A DNA stretch of 52,291 bases from SMAG-U1939 sp035763125. Lineage in GTDB: Bacteria; Chloroflexota; Ktedonobacteria; Ktedonobacterales; JADMIN01. The notes beneath the pieces were generated by a model. That model saw only the letters and a list, made by a program, of their open reading frames with translations. It searched no databases and was not told where the DNA came from. Every line of letters starts with the position of its first letter. The first letter of the stretch is position 1. Position numbers and translations under genes: made by a program. Location of the stretch: the NCBI GenBank assembly GCA_035763125.1, contig DASUBU010000282.1, positions 1-52,291 on the forward strand. Direction: 5' to 3'. Shown in pieces: positions 1-7,847 of this stretch.

Positions 1-183
1 CGTCTCGGGGCCTGCCTGCAATAGACCAAACTCGGCGCCGCCGTTGCCCTTCAATTGACGAAACGTCGGACCGTCCCCCTCCACAACGCGCTCAAAGCCC
101 AGCGTCTCTGTGAAGAAACTGAGCGCCGCGTCGAGGTCGGAGATGTACAGCACGATGAAATCCAGGGCTGGTGTCTGCGCCAT
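1..183 (-). CDS. VOC/glyoxalase-family protein, C-terminus cut by window edge
   Basis: The visible 61 residues begin MAQTPALDFIVLYISDLDAA and continue with a SFFTETLGFERVVEGDG stretch. This is the usual first beta-alpha-beta-beta-beta module of vicinal oxygen chelate proteins (glyoxalase/bleomycin resistance/dioxygenase fold): a short strand, a helix ending in the F(Y)xxxLGF motif, then a G-rich turn. The ATG is at 183 and the reading frame is open to base 1, so the remaining half of the domain lies outside. It follows the WYL regulator on the same strand after about 107 bp, a common pairing in which the regulator and VOC protein are co-transcribed. Substrate cannot be told. Family call firm, function unknown. 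Confidence 0.8.
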   Translation of the reverse strand, partial: MAQTPALDFIVLYISDLDAALSFFTETLGFERVVEGDGPTFRQLKGNGGAEFGLLQAGPET

Positions 184-289
184 GTCGGCGTCCTCCTCGC
201 TATCCTGCTACTGCTCCCAGGAACACCCCGCCCCTGGGTCTGAGATCAGTGTAGGAGGCGCGTGTGACACCGCTATGGCAACAGCGCTG

Positions 290-1246
290 TCAGCTTTCGC
301 GAGACCTGCGCAACATGGCTTCCGCTTCGCTCGCTACGGTCTGGCGTAACGAGTCCGGCTCCAGCACGCGCGCATGCCTGCCCCAACCAAGGATCCACTG
401 CAATACGTCGCGCTCGTCGCGCACATGCAGTGTCACCAGCAGCCCGCCGGCTGTCTCTTGCTCAGCGATGGTGAAGAAGGAAGGTGCCTCTCTGACCCAG
501 CGCGCGATTTCCGCATCGAAGAGCACGCGCACGTCGAAGCTCCCTGCCTCGAACAGATCGGGGCGGTGCATCTGAAAGCTGGGGGGCCGCTCGAACGTCT
601 GCATCTGCACCGCAAGATCCTCCATCCGTTCCAGCCGGAACGTTCGCACATCCTTGCGCAGATGGCAGTAGCCAGTCACGTACCACGACTGGCCCACGTG
701 CGCCAGCGCGTAGGGATTCGCCTCGCGCACCTTGGGTGCCGTAGCAGACTGCCCGCTCGCACGGCGGGCGAAGTAGCGGAAACGCACCGTCCGTCGCTCC
801 ACAATCGCCCGCCGCAGAAGCTGGAGCCTCGCCGCCTGGTCCGGCCGCAGCGCGGCGCCACCGACGATGAATTGGATGCTTTCGCGTAGCGCGTCTACCT
901 CCGGCCGCAGGCGCTCCGGCAGCACGCCAGCGATCTTGCGCGACGCCGATTGGGCCGCTGCCCGATACTGCGCATCGAAGCTCTGCGCCATGACATCGGC
1001 CCCCAACAGCAGCATCGTCGCCTCATCGGTCCCGAAGCTCAGCGGCGGGAGGAAATAGCCGTCCATCAGCGCGTAGCCGCGGCCTGGCGTCGAGACGATC
1101 GGCACACCGGTTTGTCCCAGCGCCGCCAGGTCGCGATAGATGGTACGCTTGCTGACCTCGAAGGTGTGTGCCAAATCTGCTGCTCGCTGGCGCCGCTTAC
1201 CTTGCAGCTCCAGCACGATGGCGAGCATCCGGTCGGTGCGATTCAT
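290..1246 (-). CDS. HTH-WYL domain transcriptional regulator
   Basis: A 318-residue DNA-binding regulator. Residues 1-60 form a DeoR-like HTH_11 helix-turn-helix (MNRTDRMLAIVLELQGKRRQ, then SKRTIYRDLAALGQTGVPI and a GRGYAL wing). The middle (about 135-215) is a WYL domain with the QSWYVTGYCHLRKDVRTFRL core, and the end resembles the WCX extension. WYL domains sense small ligands or nucleic acid in regulators of this type; the ligand here is unknown. I chose the ATG at 1246 because the family starts directly with the R-x-x-R-h-x-x-I helix; an upstream in-frame start at 1282 would add 12 non-conserved residues. The VOC gene lies downstream on the same strand and is the likely target or co-transcribed partner. 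Confidence 0.88.
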   Translation of the reverse strand: MNRTDRMLAIVLELQGKRRQRAADLAHTFEVSKRTIYRDLAALGQTGVPIVSTPGRGYALMDGYFLPPLSFGTDEATMLLLGADVMAQSFDAQYRAAAQSASRKIAGVLPERLRPEVDALRESIQFIVGGAALRPDQAARLQLLRRAIVERRTVRFRYFARRASGQSATAPKVREANPYALAHVGQSWYVTGYCHLRKDVRTFRLERMEDLAVQMQTFERPPSFQMHRPDLFEAGSFDVRVLFDAEIARWVREAPSFFTIAEQETAGGLLVTLHVRDERDVLQWILGWGRHARVLEPDSLRQTVASEAEAMLRRSRES

Positions 1247-1261
1247 GGCAGGCCTCAGCGT

Positions 1262-1291
1262 AGTATGTGGCAGGTCTGGCACTCATGTGCC
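1262..1291 (-). promoter_or_regulatory. Putative promoter -10 and operator of the WYL regulator
   Basis: Reading the minus strand, a -10-like CATACT (1262-1267) lies 15 bp before the WYL gene start. Just upstream is a perfect 5-bp inverted repeat GGCAC-TCAT-GTGCC (1278-1291), where a repressor would cover the spacer/-35 region. No good -35 hexamer is visible. Autoregulation is inferred from position only. Confidence 0.3.
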
Positions 1292-1350
1292 CCACACACT
1301 ACAACGTTGACGGCAACCTTACCCGTCACGTCTGGCCGCCACCGCCGCGC

Positions 1351-1827
1351 TCAGCCCGTAACGATGACGGTGCCCATCATGTTGGGATGGATCGCGCAGG
1401 AGTAGGTATAGGACCCAGCAACGGCGAAGTGCACAGTGTAGGTATCATGCCACTTCATCATGGTCCCGTCCCATGGCGCCGGATCTCCCGGATCGCTCGT
1501 CGAGGTATGCGGCGCAGTGGTATCGTTCACCCATTGTACGCTGTCGCCCACGCGGATGGTTACCGTGCTCGGCGAGAAGCGCAAGATGTCCGTTGAAGAG
1601 TCGAGGACGATCATCACCGTCACGACCTTGGGGGCTGCTGGCGAAGTCGGCGTCCGCGCAGAGGGATTGATTGTTGCCGTCGCGGTCACCTGCCCAAGTG
1701 CGCTGGTTGCCGTGGATACTGCCGTCGTCCCCGCGGGCGCGCTGATCGCACAGGATGTCGCCGCCATCAGCAGCACCAGGGCACAGCACCTTGCCACTCG
1801 CTTGCGCGCTCGCAGGGTCATCCGCAT
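1351..1827 (-). CDS. Cupredoxin (plastocyanin/azurin-like) lipoprotein
   Basis: A 158-residue exported copper protein. It has an Arg-rich N-terminus, a hydrophobic stretch (CCALVLLMAATSC) ending in a plausible lipobox Cys at about residue 22, a Thr/Ala/Pro-rich linker to about residue 55, then a cupredoxin domain. The type-1 copper ligands are all present: His in TTAPHTS, then Cys, His and Met in YSCAIHPNMMGTVIV at the C-terminus. The PHT...C..HP..M layout matches small plastocyanin-like domains carrying electrons or storing copper outside the membrane. The start at 1827 has a strong GGAGGAG six bases upstream; longer in-frame starts lack one. No electron-transfer partner is encoded nearby. 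Confidence 0.88.
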   Translation of the reverse strand: MRMTLRARKRVARCCALVLLMAATSCAISAPAGTTAVSTATSALGQVTATATINPSARTPTSPAAPKVVTVMIVLDSSTDILRFSPSTVTIRVGDSVQWVNDTTAPHTSTSDPGDPAPWDGTMMKWHDTYTVHFAVAGSYTYSCAIHPNMMGTVIVTG

Positions 1828-2042
1828 CGCCGTCTCCTCCGCCGCTGTGTTCAATGCCCCCGGCTTGTCGTGGTAGGAATTGCAGGCTGCTCGGAAGGAA
1901 CTACGGCCCATGGCTACAGCGCGGCATCTCACGCATGGCTGCACCGCAGGATCACTCGTGCGCAGTGACGACGCCGCCGAATAGCAGGCACCAGCCAGCG
2001 AGCATGACGGCACCGGCACTCACGGATTCGTTGTAGAGCGCC

Positions 2043-2072
2043 TTGACGCCCGCCCGCCAGCGTGCCTATACT
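2043..2072 (+). promoter_or_regulatory. Promoter of tRNA-Pro
   Basis: TTGACG (2043-2048), an 18-bp spacer and TATACT (2067-2072) place transcription start near 2079, five bases before the tRNA acceptor stem. This is a good sigma-70-type match in the right place. Confidence 0.75.
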
Positions 2073-2083
2073 GCGAGTGAATG

Positions 2084-2160
2084 CGGGGTGTAGCGCAGCC
2101 GGTCAGCGCGCATGGTTTGGGACCATGAGGTCGGCGGTTCGAATCCGCCCACCCCGACCA
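2084..2160 (+). tRNA. tRNA-Pro (anticodon UGG)
   Basis: A 77-nt tRNA with the CCA tail encoded. Acceptor arms CGGGGTG and CACCCCG pair perfectly. The D arm begins TAGCGC, the anticodon stem CATGG/CCATG encloses loop TTTGGGA with anticodon TGG, and the T arm GGCGG/CCGCC encloses the canonical TTCGAAT. It reads proline codon CCA and, by wobble, other CCN codons. It is a single gene with its own promoter, convergent with the OsmC gene that ends 10 bp downstream. Confidence 0.97.
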
Positions 2161-2169
2161 AGAGTGCCT

Positions 2170-2589
2170 CTACTCGCCGCTCTCCACGATCTGGTAGCTC
2201 GTCGTGAGCCGCGCCGTCTTATTGAGAGTGTTGCTGACGCCGCAGTACTTCGTCTCCGAAAGCTCGATCGCGCGCTCGACCGCCCGCTCCTCGACAGCGT
2301 GGCCCGTCACCACATGCTCGACCGTGATCGCGGTGTAGACCTGCGGATGCTCCTCGGCCCGCACGCCGTGCACCTTCACCTCGTACGCTCGCACGTCCTG
2401 GCGCATCTTCTTGAGCGTGGAAATGACGTCCATTCCCGTGCAGCCGGCCAGCGCCACCACCAGCAGCTCCATCGGCGAGGGGCCGGCCGCCTTCTCGCTA
2501 TCCAGCGTCAGCGTGTGGCCGGAGCCGCTCGTCACGTCGAAGCACAGCTCGCTCGTCCAGCGCGCCGCCGCATTGCCCTCTTTTGCCAT
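2170..2589 (-). CDS. OsmC/Ohr-family protein
   Basis: A 139-residue OsmC-family protein. It has the two conserved cysteines: one in LAGCTGMDVISTLKK (N-terminus of the long central helix) and one in ETKYCGVSNTL near the end. In characterised Ohr/OsmC enzymes these form the peroxidatic/resolving pair that reduces organic hydroperoxides with thiols. The sequence around them (GPSPMELL, V-A-L-A-G-C) resembles the YhfA/OsmC-like branch rather than Ohr proper, so the substrate is uncertain. The start at 2589 has GGAGGCG upstream and gives the normal family length; the upstream start at 2628 would add 13 atypical residues. It is divergent from the carboxyltransferase gene across about 225 bp. Confidence 0.9.
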   Translation of the reverse strand: MAKEGNAAARWTSELCFDVTSGSGHTLTLDSEKAAGPSPMELLVVALAGCTGMDVISTLKKMRQDVRAYEVKVHGVRAEEHPQVYTAITVEHVVTGHAVEERAVERAIELSETKYCGVSNTLNKTARLTTSYQIVESGE

Positions 2590-2813
2590 CGCCGCGCCTC
2601 CAACAGCTCGTATAGACTGGCGCACCATCTACGCCGCCGCTCCATTCAAGACTATACAGCACAGCGGCGCGATATCAGAGCACGAGCGCCATTCGCGTCC
2701 ACGCGCCGCGCATGCTACACTCCATCGTGGAGCGCCATGCTTGCCGCGCGAAGTGTCGCGCCTCCGTGCTGTACGCCTCACCTCCCTCAGCGTCGAGAAG
2801 GATGAAGATACCC

Positions 2814-4424
2814 ATGCCTGCCGTCATAGAGACCCGCATTGACCGCCACAATCCGCAGTTCACCGAGAATCGCGCCTACATGGAGGGGCTGCTAGCCGTC
2901 CTGCGCGAGCGCATCGCCCTCGTCGAGCGCGCCGGTGGCGAGGAGGCCATCGCCAGGCACCGCAAGCGCGGCAAGTTGCTGCCGCGCGAGCGCATCGAGC
3001 TGCTGTGCGATCCCGACACGCCGTTTCTCGAATTCAATCCGCTGGCCGCCTGGGACATGTACGATGGTGAGGCGCCTGCGGCCGGCATCGTCACCGGCAT
3101 CGGCGCGGTCGAGGGCCAGGAATGTGTGATCGTCGCCAACGACGCCACCGTCAAGGGCGGGACGTACTTCCCAATGACGGTCAAGAAGCACCTGCGCGCG
3201 CAAGAGATCGCCGAGCAAAATCATCTGCCGTGCATCTACCTGGTGGACTCAGGCGGCGCGTTCCTGCCGTTGCAGGCCGACGTCTTCCCCGACCGCGACC
3301 ACTTCGGCCGCATCTTCTACAATGAAGCCCAGATGTCGGCAGAGAATATCCCGCAGATCAGCGCGGTGATGGGCTCCTGCACGGCCGGTGGAGCGTACAT
3401 CCCAGCGATGAGCGATGAGACGGTGATCGTGCGCGGCAATGGCACGATCTTCCTGGCCGGCCCGCCGCTGGTCAAAGCCGCGACAGGCGAGGAGGTCAGC
3501 GCCGAGGAGCTGGGCGGCGCGGACGTGCATACGCGTATCTCCGGCGTCTCCGACCACTACGCCAACAACGACGAGCACGCGCTTGCCATCGTGCGCTCGA
3601 TCGTCGCCAACCTCAACCGCGAGAAGCACTACCCGTGGGAGGTGACCGCGCCGGAGCCGCCCAGGTACGATCCGCGCGAGATCTACGGCATCGTGCCGGC
3701 GGACCCACGCAAGAGCTTCGACGTGCGCGAGATCATCGCGCGCATCGTGGATGGCAGCCGCTTCCATGAGTTCAAGGCCAACTACGGCACCACGCTGGTG
3801 ACGGGCTTCGCGCGGTTGATGGGCTATCCGGTCGGTATCATCGCCAACAACGGCATCCTGTTCTCGGAGAGCGCGCTGAAGGCGACGCACTTCATCGAGC
3901 TGTGCTGCCAGCGCAAGACACCGCTCATTTTCCTTCAGAACATCACCGGCTTTATGGTCGGCAAGCAGTACGAGAACGGCGGCATCGCCAAAGACGGCGC
4001 CAAGATGGTGATGGCGGTTGCCAACGCCGCTGTGCCCAAGCTCACCGTCATCATCGGCGGCTCGTTCGGCGCCGGCAACTACGGCATGTGCGGGCGAGCG
4101 TACTCGCCGCGCCAGCTCTGGATGTGGCCGAACGCGCGCATCTCAGTGATGGGCGGCGAGCAGGCCGCCAGCACGCTGCTGACCGTACGCATGGATGGCA
4201 TGGCAGCGCGCGGCAAGACGATGACGCCGGAGGAGCGGGAGGAGTTCAAGGCGCCGATCCTCGCCAAGTACGAGGAAGAGGGTAACCCCTACCACAGCAC
4301 CGCGCGCCTGTGGGATGACGGCATCATTGATCCGGCACAGACACGCACTGTGCTCGGCCTGGGCATCGCCGCGGCGCTGAACGCACCGATCCCCGAGACG
4401 CGCTTCGGCGTCTTTCGCATGTAG
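2814..4424 (+). CDS. mccB: Acyl-CoA carboxylase carboxyltransferase subunit, methylcrotonyl-CoA type
   Basis: A 536-residue biotin-dependent carboxyltransferase beta subunit, which moves the carboxyl group from carboxybiotin to an acyl-CoA (3-methylcrotonyl-CoA in leucine breakdown for this type). Two crotonase-fold halves are visible: the N half has the VKGGTYFPMTVKKHLRAQEI block and the SCTAGGAYIPAMSDE oxyanion region, the C half has the IIGGSFGAGNYGMCGRAY oxyanion region. Wording such as YLVDSGGAFLPLQADVFPD and HARLWDDG-like HSTARLWDDGIIDP is typical of MCC beta rather than propionyl-CoA carboxylase. The ATG at 2814 fits family length, with GAGAAGG a little far upstream; ATG 2802 is possible. 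No biotin carboxylase/biotin carrier subunit is adjacent, so its partner must be encoded elsewhere. Confidence 0.88.
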   Translation: MPAVIETRIDRHNPQFTENRAYMEGLLAVLRERIALVERAGGEEAIARHRKRGKLLPRERIELLCDPDTPFLEFNPLAAWDMYDGEAPAAGIVTGIGAVEGQECVIVANDATVKGGTYFPMTVKKHLRAQEIAEQNHLPCIYLVDSGGAFLPLQADVFPDRDHFGRIFYNEAQMSAENIPQISAVMGSCTAGGAYIPAMSDETVIVRGNGTIFLAGPPLVKAATGEEVSAEELGGADVHTRISGVSDHYANNDEHALAIVRSIVANLNREKHYPWEVTAPEPPRYDPREIYGIVPADPRKSFDVREIIARIVDGSRFHEFKANYGTTLVTGFARLMGYPVGIIANNGILFSESALKATHFIELCCQRKTPLIFLQNITGFMVGKQYENGGIAKDGAKMVMAVANAAVPKLTVIIGGSFGAGNYGMCGRAYSPRQLWMWPNARISVMGGEQAASTLLTVRMDGMAARGKTMTPEEREEFKAPILAKYEEEGNPYHSTARLWDDGIIDPAQTRTVLGLGIAAALNAPIPETRFGVFRM

Positions 4425-4427
4425 CGG

Positions 4428-5387
4428 CTACTTCGCGGCGGCCGGCGCCTCCACTTCGAGGTTGTTGACCACACCGCGCACGCCGGGAACGCTCTTGGCG
4501 ATGTCCTCCGCCTGCCAGCGTGTCTTGGCGTCGGGCACCTCACCGCGCAAGATGACCAGCGCATGCTCGACCAGCACAACCACGGTTTCCAGGCCCTTGG
4601 CAGCCAGCGCATTCTCCACGTCTTCCTTGAGGTCTTCCAGGTAGAGGATGCGGTCGGCGACCTCCACCACGCCCGGCGTCCGCAGCAGCGCCGCACTAGC
4701 GTCGTCGCCGATCTGCCGCAGCTCCGCGGTTCCGAAGAGCGTAACACGCCCCGCCTCGACCTCCGCGGTGATGTCGCGGGAGGGATGCTGGCCGTAGGTG
4801 AAACGCGGATTGGCGTGCACCGTTCGGTCCAGCGTGTCGTCGGCGAAGCGCAATATCACATCGTCCGGCAGATATTGCGGCTGCTCGGCATACTCGCCGG
4901 GCGTCATGCGCAGATCGAGCGCCGCCTCAGCTCGCGTCGCGTGCTCGACATACTCGCCCACCACCAGACTGTCCTCCGGCACGACCTCCGGCCGCCGCGT
5001 GTTCAGGCCGGAACCTGGCAGGCCGATCACGATGAAATGCGTCGCGTATTCTGGCCCCTTCGCGTCGGCGTTGACCACACGCACGCCCAGCAGCCCGACC
5101 TCAGCCCGCCCGCGCTTTCCGTCAGCCCCCAGCAGGCCAAGCACAGTGCTGCGCGTCAGCACGAGCGGCATCTCGCCCGTGCCGTTGGCCCCCACTGCCA
5201 CCGGGGCGGCCTCGTCGCCGCACTCGGCGCGCCAGCCAACATTCGTGGCGTAGAGCCGCACTGCCGTGGTGACCTGGCTGTTGGGTCCTTCATGTGGTTT
5301 GACCATCGGAGGCCAGTGCTCAATGTCCTCCTGGCCGCGAGACTTGCGAAGAAAGAAGTAGCGCACCGGACCACTGATGACGTGCAT
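4428..5387 (-). CDS. BON-domain protein with uncharacterised N-terminal region
   Basis: The last ~130 of 319 residues hold two BON domains (bacterial OsmY and nodulation): first roughly TVHANPRFTY...GVVEVADRIL, second LKEDVENALAAKGLETV...GVRGVVNNLEV. Each has the alpha-beta-beta-alpha-beta pattern and conserved Gly. BON domains are thought to bind phospholipid or act in envelope stress. The first ~190 residues (with VGEYVEHATRAEAALDLRMT) match nothing I recognise, although the strand-rich start resembles PRC-barrel-like modules. There is no signal peptide or membrane segment, so it is probably cytoplasmic or peripheral. I place the start at 5387, with GGAGAG upstream, because a promoter lies at 5434-5464 inside the longer reading frame that would begin at 5477. 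Confidence 0.72.
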   Translation of the reverse strand: MHVISGPVRYFFLRKSRGQEDIEHWPPMVKPHEGPNSQVTTAVRLYATNVGWRAECGDEAAPVAVGANGTGEMPLVLTRSTVLGLLGADGKRGRAEVGLLGVRVVNADAKGPEYATHFIVIGLPGSGLNTRRPEVVPEDSLVVGEYVEHATRAEAALDLRMTPGEYAEQPQYLPDDVILRFADDTLDRTVHANPRFTYGQHPSRDITAEVEAGRVTLFGTAELRQIGDDASAALLRTPGVVEVADRILYLEDLKEDVENALAAKGLETVVVLVEHALVILRGEVPDAKTRWQAEDIAKSVPGVRGVVNNLEVEAPAAAK

Positions 5388-5433
5388 AATTGCTGGCTCT
5401 CCATTCTCGGACACGCTGCCCGCATTCTCCATA

Positions 5434-5464
5434 ATTCTAGCGTGTCGGCCGCCCAGCACGTCAA
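5434..5464 (-). promoter_or_regulatory. Putative promoter of the BON-domain gene
   Basis: On the minus strand, TTGACG (5459-5464), a 19-bp spacer and TAGAAT (5434-5439) predict a start near 5427. That is downstream of the two more upstream in-frame ATGs (5477, 5432), leaving the ATG at 5387 with its GGAGAG as first usable start. The spacer is slightly long. Confidence 0.45.
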
Positions 5465-5534
5465 CGTCCCTGGACATGACGCGTCCCCAGCCAGGCAGCG
5501 GCGGCGCCTTGAGGGGCGGGATCCGCGCCTGCGC

Positions 5535-6287
5535 TCAGCCGCGCGGCTTGCGCGCCACGATCGCCACCCACGAGGGTGCATCCGCGCCGCGGTTGTCTGG
5601 CAGCACGCTCGCCTCCAGGATCTCCAGGCCAGCCTCCTCGACCAACCGGCGCGCCTCATCCTCAGCATAGTAGGCGAAGAAGCGCGAAGAGCGTACGTCG
5701 CCGTGGGGATATGGCACCAGCTCCTCCTCGACGTCTCGCTCGCGCCGCTTGACGAAGAGCGTCAGCGGACCGCCCGGCTGCAGCACGCGTGCCAGCTCGG
5801 CGGCTGCGCGCGGCGCCACGCGCTTGGGCAGGTGCAGCAGCGAGGCCGAGCACCACACGCCGCGGCAGCTCTCGTCGGGCAGCTCCAGCCGGCGCAGATC
5901 CATCAAGGCATAGCGCACGAAGCCGCGCGGTAGCCGGCGCGCGGTCCGCTCACCCGCCGCATCCAGCATGCCTTGCGAGAGATCCACCCCCAGCACCGGC
6001 AGGCCGTGGTCCGCCAGCGCTCGCGCGTCGCGTCCCGGCCCGCAGCCCGCATCCAGCACCGGCACGAAGTTGAGGTATTCTTCGAGCGTGATATCATCGC
6101 CGGGGCGGCCGAGCTCTGGCAGCGGGCGCGCGCGCTCCGCCTCCTCCAGCAGCTCGACAAAGCGATCCATGCGCGCTACCCAGCCGGGTGTGAGTTGGTC
6201 GTTGCGCTCGGCATAGATGCCCGCTACCTGGTCATAGGTCGCCGTGGTCAACTCGACCGCCTGCGCGAATTGCGTCTTATCTGGCAT
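5535..6287 (-). CDS. Class I SAM-dependent methyltransferase
   Basis: A 250-residue Rossmann-fold methyltransferase. Motif I is PVLDAGCGPGRDARALADHG (about residues 77-96), followed by the acidic end of strand 2 (VLGVDLSQGMLD), motif II (ALMDLRRLELPDES) and a motif III-like ELARVLQPGGPLTLFVKRR. An N-terminal helix-rich segment (TYDQVAGIYAERNDQLTPGW) caps the pocket as in ubiE/small-molecule methyltransferases. The substrate is unknown. The ATG at 6287 has GAGGAG 11 bases upstream. It is divergent from the DedA gene and followed on the same strand by the BON-domain gene. Confidence 0.88.
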   Translation of the reverse strand: MPDKTQFAQAVELTTATYDQVAGIYAERNDQLTPGWVARMDRFVELLEEAERARPLPELGRPGDDITLEEYLNFVPVLDAGCGPGRDARALADHGLPVLGVDLSQGMLDAAGERTARRLPRGFVRYALMDLRRLELPDESCRGVWCSASLLHLPKRVAPRAAAELARVLQPGGPLTLFVKRRERDVEEELVPYPHGDVRSSRFFAYYAEDEARRLVEEAGLEILEASVLPDNRGADAPSWVAIVARKPRG

Positions 6288-6335
6288 CGCTCGCTCAACT
6301 CCTCACTACGTCATCTCAGCGGCATTCGCCCGCAA

Positions 6336-6369
6336 TTGACTCTACCCGCACGTTGACTCTACACGAACG
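6336..6369. repeat. Tandem 17-bp direct repeat between divergent genes
   Basis: TTGACTCTACCCGCACG (6336-6352) is followed immediately by TTGACTCTACACGAACG (6353-6369): two head-to-tail copies with two mismatches. They lie in the 223-bp gap between the divergent methyltransferase and DedA genes, 49 bp from the former's start. They could be a tandem binding site, or two -10-like TAGAGT boxes on the minus strand. The rest of the gap shows no gene. Confidence 0.5.
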
Positions 6370-6510
6370 GTTCGGTGGGCAACAACAGACAGACCTCGCT
6401 ACGTCATTGGGCCTGGTGTGGAATTGGCCTGCAACCTGCTGGCACCTGGGCAGGTACTTGTCAGTGATGAGATAGCGATGATAGCAGACTGCGGGGGTGG
6501 ATAGATCTCC

Positions 6511-7221
6511 ATGCAGATCCCCGGCTGGATCGAGCAGGACATCGCGACGTTCGGCTACTGGGCCGTGCTGGTGGCCGTCGCGCTCGAAAGCATGGGCGTA
6601 CCGTTCCCCGGCGAGACGGCACTACTGGCCGGCGCGATCTACGCCGGCGTGACCGGCCGGCTCGACATCGCGCTCGTCATCTGCGCCGGAGCGGTCGGCG
6701 CGATACTGGGTGACAACATCGGCTACAGCATCGGCCAGATTGGCGGCTACCCGCTGCTGCGCCGCCTAACACAGCTCCTGCGCATCGAAGGCAAGTCGCT
6801 GCGCTACACCCAGCGCTTCTTTGCGCGGTACGGCGGCAGCACGGTGTTCTTCGGACGCTTCTTTTCGGTGCTGCGCACGTACGTCGCCTTGCTGGCCGGC
6901 GTCAACCGCATGCCGCGCCGCAGCTTCTTCTTCTGGAACGCCGCCGGCGGCATCGTGTGGGCGCTTGGCTACGGACTGTTGGGATACCTACTCGGCCACA
7001 ACCTGCCGCTGCTCGCCACTGTTCTCCGGGTGATCGGGACTGGGGGCATCATCGCGCTGGCGCTTTTCATCGCCGCCGTGCTGGCTTGGTGGTTTGTGCG
7101 CCGCCGCCGCCTGCTGGCCCACCTCGACGAGCCACCCCCCTCGCCGCCATCAGCCGAGCCGCCACAGCTGGCCGCGTCCACAGAGGCGTCCAAACGACGC
7201 GACACGATGCACTCGCCCTGA
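6511..7221 (+). CDS. DedA-family integral membrane protein
   Basis: A 236-residue DedA (SNARE-associated/VTT fold) protein, a family of inner-membrane transporters/scramblases tied to undecaprenyl phosphate or phospholipid flipping and proton-motive-force homeostasis. The diagnostic blocks are present: ALESMGVPFPGETALLAGAI near the start, GDNIGYSIGQIGGYPLL, the FFARYGGSTVFFGRFFSVLRTYVALLAGVNRMPRRSF stretch (a re-entrant region with conserved Arg), and NAAGGIVWALGYGLLGYLLG. About five hydrophobic segments can be counted. The last 35 residues after RRRRLL are a Pro/Ser-rich cytoplasmic tail not typical of the family. The start at 6511 is preceded by GGGGGTGG. Confidence 0.93.
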   Translation: MQIPGWIEQDIATFGYWAVLVAVALESMGVPFPGETALLAGAIYAGVTGRLDIALVICAGAVGAILGDNIGYSIGQIGGYPLLRRLTQLLRIEGKSLRYTQRFFARYGGSTVFFGRFFSVLRTYVALLAGVNRMPRRSFFFWNAAGGIVWALGYGLLGYLLGHNLPLLATVLRVIGTGGIIALALFIAAVLAWWFVRRRRLLAHLDEPPPSPPSAEPPQLAASTEASKRRDTMHSP

Positions 7222-7279
7222 ACGCGCGGCAAGCGGCCCTCTCGATTCGACAGGCCACGCACGGTCGCCACAAGTCCGT

Positions 7280-7693
7280 CTACTCGTGCTCGTGCATCTC
7301 GGTCATGCGCTTCATGCGCAGCTCGTGGACGCCTTGCTTCAGTGTGCCGAGTGCCACCGTCGCACAGGTGGGGCGCGCCATCACCACTTCGCGGCCAAGG
7401 TCATCTATCAGCGTCTCGAAGCTCAGGTTTTCGACCTGTTCTAGCGTCATGCCCTGCACCAGCTCGGTGACGTATGACGCCGCGGCCATACTGATCGTGC
7501 AGCCCTCACCCTCGAACGAGACCTCGCTCAGCTTGCCCTCCGGGTCTACCTTGGCGTACATCTCCACACGGTCAGAACAACCGGGGTTGCCACCGGTCAG
7601 ATGCACGTCGGCGGCTTCCAGCGGCCCGCGATTGCGTGGATGCTGATAATGATCCACGAGAAATTCGATGGCTTCCTGGCGATCCATCGTCAT
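7280..7693 (-). CDS. sufU: SufU-type Fe-S cluster assembly scaffold (NifU N-terminal domain)
   Basis: A 137-residue NifU_N/SufU protein. The three metal-binding cysteines sit in their usual places: GGNPGCSDRVEMY, EGEGCTISMAAASY and RPTCATVALGTLK. In SUF systems of Gram-positive type, SufU binds zinc and accepts persulfide sulfur from the cysteine desulfurase SufS. The first motif reads GCSD where most members have CGD, a mild deviation. Start at 7693 (MTMDRQEAIE) or six bases later; neither has a strong Shine-Dalgarno. A -10-like TATACT lies about 95 bases upstream (7788-7793) without a clear -35. No sufS or sufBCD gene is next to it; the upstream neighbour is the aldehyde dehydrogenase on the same strand. 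Between the two lies a palindrome CCTCCGCGGAGG (7814-7825). Confidence 0.9.
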   Translation of the reverse strand: MTMDRQEAIEFLVDHYQHPRNRGPLEAADVHLTGGNPGCSDRVEMYAKVDPEGKLSEVSFEGEGCTISMAAASYVTELVQGMTLEQVENLSFETLIDDLGREVVMARPTCATVALGTLKQGVHELRMKRMTEMHEHE

Positions 7694-7847
7694 GTCGTCC
7701 ACACTCGCTTTCGCCAATGCCCCCAGCAGAGGTACTCGTGCTATATGCCATGATGTGGGGCTGCGCGCCACCACCGCCACTTCATAAAGTATACCGCAGG
7801 GGGCCGAGGGCAGCCTCCGCGGAGGTGAGGGCGTCTGGTGGTCGCCC

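Noticed and set aside
4563..5933. 456-codon plus-strand frame
   Set aside because: Antisense to the BON-domain and methyltransferase genes, Arg/His rich, no motif and no ribosome site.
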